17,986 bases of DNA from DATJZH01 sp035499215 (lineage in GTDB: Bacteria > Actinomycetota > Actinomycetes > Streptosporangiales > Streptosporangiaceae), in the NCBI GenBank assembly GCA_035499215.1, contig DATJZH010000062.1, positions 1 to 17,986 of the forward strand, read 5' to 3'. Shown here piece after piece: positions 14,072 to 17,986 of this stretch; the first letter of the stretch is position 1; every line of letters begins with the position of its first letter. Made by a program: the position numbers and the translations under genes. A model generated the notes under the pieces. It was not told the DNA's origin, did not search any database, and saw only the letters and a list, made by a program, of their open reading frames with translations.

Positions 14072-15454
14072 CCACGGCCGTTCAGCCGACAACGTAGCGA
14101 CGAGGAGCGCGCCGCGGACGAGCGCCGGGCACAGGTGCTCCAGCGGCAGCTAGCGGGCGAGGTCAGCGGCGTCGCGACGACCTTCGTCGACCATAGCGGC
14201 GCAGCCCGGGTCAAGGTCGTGCCGCTGACCGGGCTGGCGTCGGCGGCCCGGTCTGGCCTGGGATTCTCGCCGGTGATCGACGCGTTCACCAGCGCGGGCG
14301 GAATCGACGCGGCCTCCGCGCTGTGCAGCCCGGACGGCGACCTGCGGATGATCCCGGACCTGGACCGCCTTGCCGTACTGCCGGCCCCGGAAGGCTGGGC
14401 GTGGGCGCCGGGCGACCGCTTCCAGCAGGATGGCGCCGTCTATGCCGGCTGCCAGCGCTCGTTTGCCCGCGCGCAGGTGGCCGCCGGCCTGAGCAGAGGC
14501 ATCAGTGCCCTGATGGCCTTCGAGATCGAGTGGATGGTCGGCCGGGATTCCGCCGACTTCCAGTCCGCGGCCGGCGGCACCGGCTACGGGCTGGCCCGGC
14601 TTCTCTCCGCGGCCGACTACGTCCGCGACGTGATCGACAGCCTGGAAGCCGCCGGCGTGCGGGTCGAGCAGGTGCATCCGGAATTCGGCCCGGCGCAATT
14701 CGAGGTCTCGGTGGGTGCGCAGGACCCGGTGTCGGCAGCGGACGCCCACGTCCTGGTGAAGCTGGTCATCGCGGCAGTCTCCGCCCGGCACGGCCTGCGG
14801 GCCTCGTTCGCGCCAGCGGTGCTGGCGGACAACGTCGGAAACGGCGGGCACCTGCATGCCAGCTTCTGGGCGGACGGCGCCAACCTGCTCGCCGGCGGCG
14901 CCGGCCGCTACGGCCTGACCGGACGCGGCGAGTCGATCATGGCTGGCCTGCTGGAAAGCCTGCCGGCCCTGCTCGCGATCGGGTCGCCGCTCCCGGCTTC
15001 CTACCTGCGGCTGCGCCCGTCCCGATGGGCCGGGGCGTATCAGGTGTGGGGCAGGGAGAACCGCGAGGCCGCCGTCCGGTTCATCCAGGCCAGTCCCGGC
15101 GCACCGGCCACGGCGAACGTGGAGCTCAAGTGCTTCGACCCGAGCGCCAACCCGTACCTGCTGACTGGCGCGGTCATGGCGGTTGCGCTGAGCAGCGCCG
15201 ACCGGCAGGCCAGCCTGCCGGCGGAGGTCAGCGGCGACCCGGGTGCGCCCGGCCATCCCCAGGCAGACCAGGCGATCCGCCTGCCGCGCAGCCTCGGCGA
15301 GGCGGTGCAGGCACTGGAGGCAGACGACGGCCTGCGCGAAGCCGCGGGCGACCAGCTGATCAGCACGTTCGCAGCATCCCGCCGGGCCGAGATCGAGCTC
15401 GCCGCAGGCAAGTCGGATGAAGAGATCGTGGCCCATTCCCGCTGGCTGCTCTGA
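14069..15454 (+). CDS. Glutamine synthetase-like gamma-glutamyl-amine ligase
   Basis: 461 residues, typical GS-fold length. N-terminal beta-grasp segment TTFVDHSGAARVKVVPL (37-53). Catalytic-domain metal ligands are kept: FEIEW (E152, E154), HPEFGPAQFEV (E205, E212), NGGHLHASF (H261) and VELKCFDPSANPYL (E352). NREAAVR (331-337) supplies the phosphate-contacting Arg332. The flap glutamate of true glutamine synthetase (E327 in Salmonella GlnA, in PGYEAP), which helps bind ammonium, is replaced: the aligned stretch here is PSRWAGAYQVWG with W320. This WAGAY-type clade is usually annotated only as GS family. With a permease gene directly upstream, glutamylation of an amine rather than ammonia is the best inference, as in PuuA or actinobacterial GlnA3/GlnA4-type enzymes. 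It is unlikely to be the cell's main GlnA. Confidence 0.88.
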   Translation: MPRPFSRQRSDEERAADERRAQVLQRQLAGEVSGVATTFVDHSGAARVKVVPLTGLASAARSGLGFSPVIDAFTSAGGIDAASALCSPDGDLRMIPDLDRLAVLPAPEGWAWAPGDRFQQDGAVYAGCQRSFARAQVAAGLSRGISALMAFEIEWMVGRDSADFQSAAGGTGYGLARLLSAADYVRDVIDSLEAAGVRVEQVHPEFGPAQFEVSVGAQDPVSAADAHVLVKLVIAAVSARHGLRASFAPAVLADNVGNGGHLHASFWADGANLLAGGAGRYGLTGRGESIMAGLLESLPALLAIGSPLPASYLRLRPSRWAGAYQVWGRENREAAVRFIQASPGAPATANVELKCFDPSANPYLLTGAVMAVALSSADRQASLPAEVSGDPGAPGHPQADQAIRLPRSLGEAVQALEADDGLREAAGDQLISTFAASRRAEIELAAGKSDEEIVAHSRWLL

Positions 15455-15527
15455 CGACCGCGACCGCTCGGCTACCGCGGTGCCGATCGCGTTGAGCCGG
15501 ATTGCCGCGCCAAGATTCCGCCCGGAC

Positions 15528-15556
15528 TTGGCAGTTCGATTTGTCCGGAGTATGAA
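15528..15556 (+). promoter_or_regulatory. Likely promoter of the dhaKLM operon
   Basis: TTGGCA (15528-15533) and TATGAA (15551-15556) are separated by exactly 17 bases. The -35 matches five of six consensus positions. A TTCGAT direct repeat (15535-15540 and 15564-15569) brackets the -10 and might be part of an operator. The promoter lies 40 bases before the dhaK start, in the 141-base gap after the GS-like gene. Confidence 0.5.
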
Positions 15557-15595
15557 GGAACGATTCGATCTACGTCGGACGCAGGGGAGCCCATA

Positions 15596-16597
15596 GTGAA
15601 GAAGATCATCAATGATCCAGCTAACGTCGTCCCCGAGGCGCTGCATGGTTTCGCTGCAGCCCACAGCGATATCGTGCGCGTGCATCTGGGACCGGACTAC
15701 ATCGTGCGAGCCGATGCGCCGGTATCCGGCAAGGTGGCCGTCGTCTCGGGCGGCGGCTCCGGGCACGAGCCGCTGCACGGCGGCTACGTCGGCGCGGGCA
15801 TGCTCGATGCCGCGGTCCCCGGGCCGGTCTTCACCTCGCCGACGCCGGACGCGGTGCTCGCCGCTACCCAGGCCGTCGACGGGGGCAAGGGCGTGCTGCA
15901 TATCGTGAAGAACTACACCGGCGACGTGCTGAACTTCGAGACGGCCGCTGAGCTGGCCGGCGCCGATGGGATCGAGGTGTCGCCAGTGGTGATCAACGAT
16001 GATGTCGCCGTTGAGGACTCGACCTACACCGCGGGCCGGCGGGGCGTCGGCGGCACGGTGCCGCTGGAGAAGATCGCCGGTGCCGCTGCCGCCCGTGGCG
16101 ACGATCTCGCCACGGTGACCGCGGTATCCCAGCGGGTAGTCGCCAGCGTCCGCTCGATGGGCGTCGCCCTGACGGCGTGCACGGTGCCGCACTCCGGCGA
16201 GCCCAGCTTCGTCCTGCCCGATGACGAGATCGAGATGGGCATCGGCATCCACGGCGAGCCTGGCCGCCGCCGCGTTGCCCTGCAGCCCGCCGACGAGATC
16301 GTCGCGGGGCTGCTGGGCGCGGTCGTCGAGGACCTGCCCTTCCAGCGCGGCGACCGCACCCTGCTGATGGTCAACGGCATGGGCGGGACGCCGCAGATCG
16401 AGCTCTACCTCGCGTTCGGCATCGCCGCCCGGCTGCTGGCTGACCGGGGCATCGAGGTCAGCCGGTCGCTGGTGGGTAACTACATCACCAGCCTCGAGAT
16501 GCAGGGGATGTCGGTGACCTTGCTGAAGCTCGACGACGAGATGACGCAATTGTGGGACGCGCCGGTGCACACCGCGGCCCTCCGGTGGGGCACGTGA
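15596..16597 (+). CDS. dhaK: Dihydroxyacetone kinase subunit DhaK
   Basis: 333 residues from GTG 15596, with AGGGGAG (15583-15589) 6 bases upstream. DhaK binds dihydroxyacetone, which DhaL then phosphorylates using a PTS-derived phosphoryl group. Substrate-binding residues are visible and in register with E. coli DhaK plus one: SGGGSGHEPLHGGY (H57), VKNYTGDVLNFE (D110) and GIGIHGEPG (H219, the His that holds the substrate as a hemiaminal). The length fits the single-domain DhaK of PTS-dependent systems and there is no fused ATP-binding DhaL domain. The stop overlaps the dhaL start by four bases (GTGA). Confidence 0.97.
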   Translation: MKKIINDPANVVPEALHGFAAAHSDIVRVHLGPDYIVRADAPVSGKVAVVSGGGSGHEPLHGGYVGAGMLDAAVPGPVFTSPTPDAVLAATQAVDGGKGVLHIVKNYTGDVLNFETAAELAGADGIEVSPVVINDDVAVEDSTYTAGRRGVGGTVPLEKIAGAAAARGDDLATVTAVSQRVVASVRSMGVALTACTVPHSGEPSFVLPDDEIEMGIGIHGEPGRRRVALQPADEIVAGLLGAVVEDLPFQRGDRTLLMVNGMGGTPQIELYLAFGIAARLLADRGIEVSRSLVGNYITSLEMQGMSVTLLKLDDEMTQLWDAPVHTAALRWGT

Positions 16598-17217
16598 GCG
16601 CCGGCTGCAACGGGCAGGATGTCGCCGCGGCGATCCGGCTGGCCGCGGCGGCTGTCGCCGCGGAGCGCGCCGAGCTGACGCGCCTCGACCGCGAGATCGG
16701 TGACGGAGATCACGGCGAGAACATGCACCGCGGCTTCCAGGCCGTGGTCGACCGGCTGGATCCTGACGCCGGCCTGACACCAGGCGCGGTGCTCAAGCTG
16801 GTGGCCACCACGCTGATCTCGACCGTGGGGGGCGCGTCCGGGCCGCTGTATGGCACGGCGTTCCTGCGTGCCGCGACGTCGGCTGGTGACGTTGCCACGC
16901 TGGACACCGGCGCCGTGCACGCGGCGCTGGCCGCGGCGTGCGGCGGTGTCCAGGCACGGGGGCATGCCGAGCCGGGCGACAAGACCATGGTGGACGCGCT
17001 CGTCCCAGCCGTCGCGGCGGCACACGGCGGGTCGGTGGCTGAGCTGCTGGGTGCCGCGGCAGCAGCAGCGCAAGATGGCGTAGTCGCTACCGTTCCCCTG
17101 GTAGCGCGCAAGGGCAGGGCCTCCTACCTGGGTCCGCGCAGCGCCGGCACCGCTGACCCTGGCGCGACGTCGACCGCCGTGATCCTGCGCGCCTTCGCGG
17201 CGGCGGCCGCGGGATGA
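16594..17217 (+). CDS. dhaL: Dihydroxyacetone kinase subunit DhaL
   Basis: 207 residues from GTG 16594, inside the end of dhaK. DhaL holds ADP as a cofactor that is rephosphorylated by DhaM. The Mg-ADP site DREIGDGDHGENM shows the three aspartates D32, D37 and D39 (E. coli D30, D35, D37). GGASGPLYGTAFLRA, PGDKTMVDAL and GRASYLGPRSAGTADPGATS are the remaining nucleotide-binding loops of the family. The frame stays open upstream to 16552, but the coupled GTG start fits family length. The stop overlaps dhaM by four bases (ATGA). Confidence 0.97.
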   Translation: MSAGCNGQDVAAAIRLAAAAVAAERAELTRLDREIGDGDHGENMHRGFQAVVDRLDPDAGLTPGAVLKLVATTLISTVGGASGPLYGTAFLRAATSAGDVATLDTGAVHAALAAACGGVQARGHAEPGDKTMVDALVPAVAAAHGGSVAELLGAAAAAAQDGVVATVPLVARKGRASYLGPRSAGTADPGATSTAVILRAFAAAAAG

Positions 17218-17986
17218 GTGCCCCCCGGGTGGCCGTCGTCGTGGTGTCCCACTCGGCCAAGCTGGCAGCCGGGGTGGCCGAGGTGGCGGCACAGATGGCA
17301 CCAGACGCCACGGTTGTCGGGGTCGGCGGCGGCGACGACGGCGGACTGGGCACGTCCTTCGACGCGGTGACCGACGCGCTGCTTCGGGCCGACTCCGCTG
17401 CGGGCGTCGTTGTCCTCTATGACCTGGGCAGCGCCCGGCTGACCAGCGAGACCGCGGTCGAGTTTCTGGATCCGGAGCTTGCTCAGCGGATCGACATCGT
17501 GACTGCCCCGCTCGTCGAGGGTGCGCTGGCAGCTGCGACGCAGGCGCAGGTTGGCGCGGACCGCGCCGCCGTAGTCGCGGCCGCGGAGTCGGCTGCCGCT
17601 GCCGCGGCGCCCGCCAGCGCCGCCGACGTCGCGCCCGCCGGCGGCGCTGACCAAGCGTCATCGGGCGCCCCGGAGGGCGCCGTTCAGCGCTCGGTCCGGG
17701 TGCCCAACCAGCTGGGCCTGCATGCCCGGCCGGTAGCTGAGCTGATCCGGGCGGCAGCCGGTCTCGACGCCCTGGTGCGGATCGGGCGCAGCGGGGAAAA
17801 GGCCGCGGACATCCGCAGCATGCTCGCCATCGTAGGGCTGGCCATCCGAGGCGGCGACATCGTGACTGTAGCCGCCTCCGGGCCGGACGCCAGCGCGGCT
17901 GTTGACCGCCTCGCCGGGCTGATCGAGTCAGGGTTCGGCGAGGTCGAGAGTGCGGTGCAGGTCCGTGCGGCGGGGCCGGGTGGTGC
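17214..17986 (+). CDS. dhaM: Dihydroxyacetone kinase phosphotransfer subunit DhaM (EIIA-HPr), 3' truncated by window
   Basis: 257 residues are readable from ATG 17214 and no stop is reached. Domain 1 (about 1-120) is a mannose-type EIIA: VVVVSHSAKLAAGVAEVAAQ with phosphoacceptor H13, GLGTSFDAV and VVLYDLGSARLTSE. An Ala/Asp/Ser-rich linker (about 118-155) follows. Domain 2 (about 158-250) is HPr-like: VPNQLGLHARPVAEL with phosphoacceptor H170, and IRSMLAIVGLAIRGGD covering the usual Ser46 region. DhaM receives phosphoryl groups from PTS enzyme I or HPr and rephosphorylates the ADP held in DhaL. In E. coli a partial enzyme I domain follows the HPr domain; whether one exists here lies beyond the window. 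It is the third coupled gene of the operon. Confidence 0.94.
   Translation, partial: MSAPRVAVVVVSHSAKLAAGVAEVAAQMAPDATVVGVGGGDDGGLGTSFDAVTDALLRADSAAGVVVLYDLGSARLTSETAVEFLDPELAQRIDIVTAPLVEGALAAATQAQVGADRAAVVAAAESAAAAAAPASAADVAPAGGADQASSGAPEGAVQRSVRVPNQLGLHARPVAELIRAAAGLDALVRIGRSGEKAADIRSMLAIVGLAIRGGDIVTVAASGPDASAAVDRLAGLIESGFGEVESAVQVRAAGPGG

Noticed and set aside
13006..14289. Minus-strand frame of 427 codons opposite the permease
   Set aside because: Antisense to the clear APC permease and biased in composition.
15468..15486. Short stem TCGGC/GCCGA after the GS-like gene as terminator
   Set aside because: Only 5 base pairs with a 9-base loop and no T-run; expected by chance in such GC-rich DNA.
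14150..16780. Very long minus-strand open frame (876 codons) opposite the GS-like gene and dhaK
   Set aside because: It runs antisense to two genes with clear motifs. Its translation is low-complexity Arg/Gly/Ala/His-rich with no family motif, a known effect of high-GC codon bias.

Overview
The window is GC-rich DNA (about 70% G+C by eye). Its ORFs have strong GC-skewed codon usage, several genes start with GTG, and many genes overlap by 1 to 4 bases. Together with the protein types seen, this suggests a high-GC actinobacterium. No rRNA, tRNA, CRISPR array or intact mobile element is visible. I ran no database search; all family calls come from motifs read in the translations.

Left end (1-551): the last 49 codons of an aldehyde dehydrogenase, then a decayed zinc-type alcohol dehydrogenase. 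The latter has an internal deletion, a frameshift and a 27-base tandem duplication. Centre-left (552-6783, minus strand): a tight three-gene operon, transcribed right to left. It encodes a GltD-like FAD/NAD(P) oxidoreductase with a built-in 2x[4Fe-4S] ferredoxin domain, then a full-length NifJ pyruvate:ferredoxin oxidoreductase, then a dihydroorotate-dehydrogenase-like flavoprotein. Stop and start codons overlap at both junctions (ATGA and TGATG), so the proteins are probably made together. They may move electrons from pyruvate to a pyridine nucleotide or another carrier. An AT-rich palindrome lies just upstream of the first gene.

Middle (7107-10784): a GlpF-like aquaglyceroporin on the plus strand, with its own likely promoter, ends in a long hairpin shared with a convergent 14-helix MFS exporter. 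The exporter is divergent from a TetR-family regulator, and the spacer between them holds three CTTAC repeats at exact 14-base spacing, the likely operator region. Next (10785-12504) comes a scar-like stretch holding a frameshifted remnant of a serine recombinase, two short tandem repeats and one intact DUF72 gene.

Right part (12505-17986, plus strand): an APC-family permease with a glutamine-synthetase-like ligase, a pairing that suggests uptake and gamma-glutamylation of an amine. It is followed by dhaK-dhaL-dhaM, a PTS-driven dihydroxyacetone kinase with translationally coupled genes; dhaM runs off the window end. The glycerol channel and the DHA kinase point to glycerol/dihydroxyacetone use, whose carbon would reach pyruvate, the substrate of NifJ. 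That metabolic link is inference. The most distinctive part of the window is the NifJ three-gene module; most of the rest belongs to known families.
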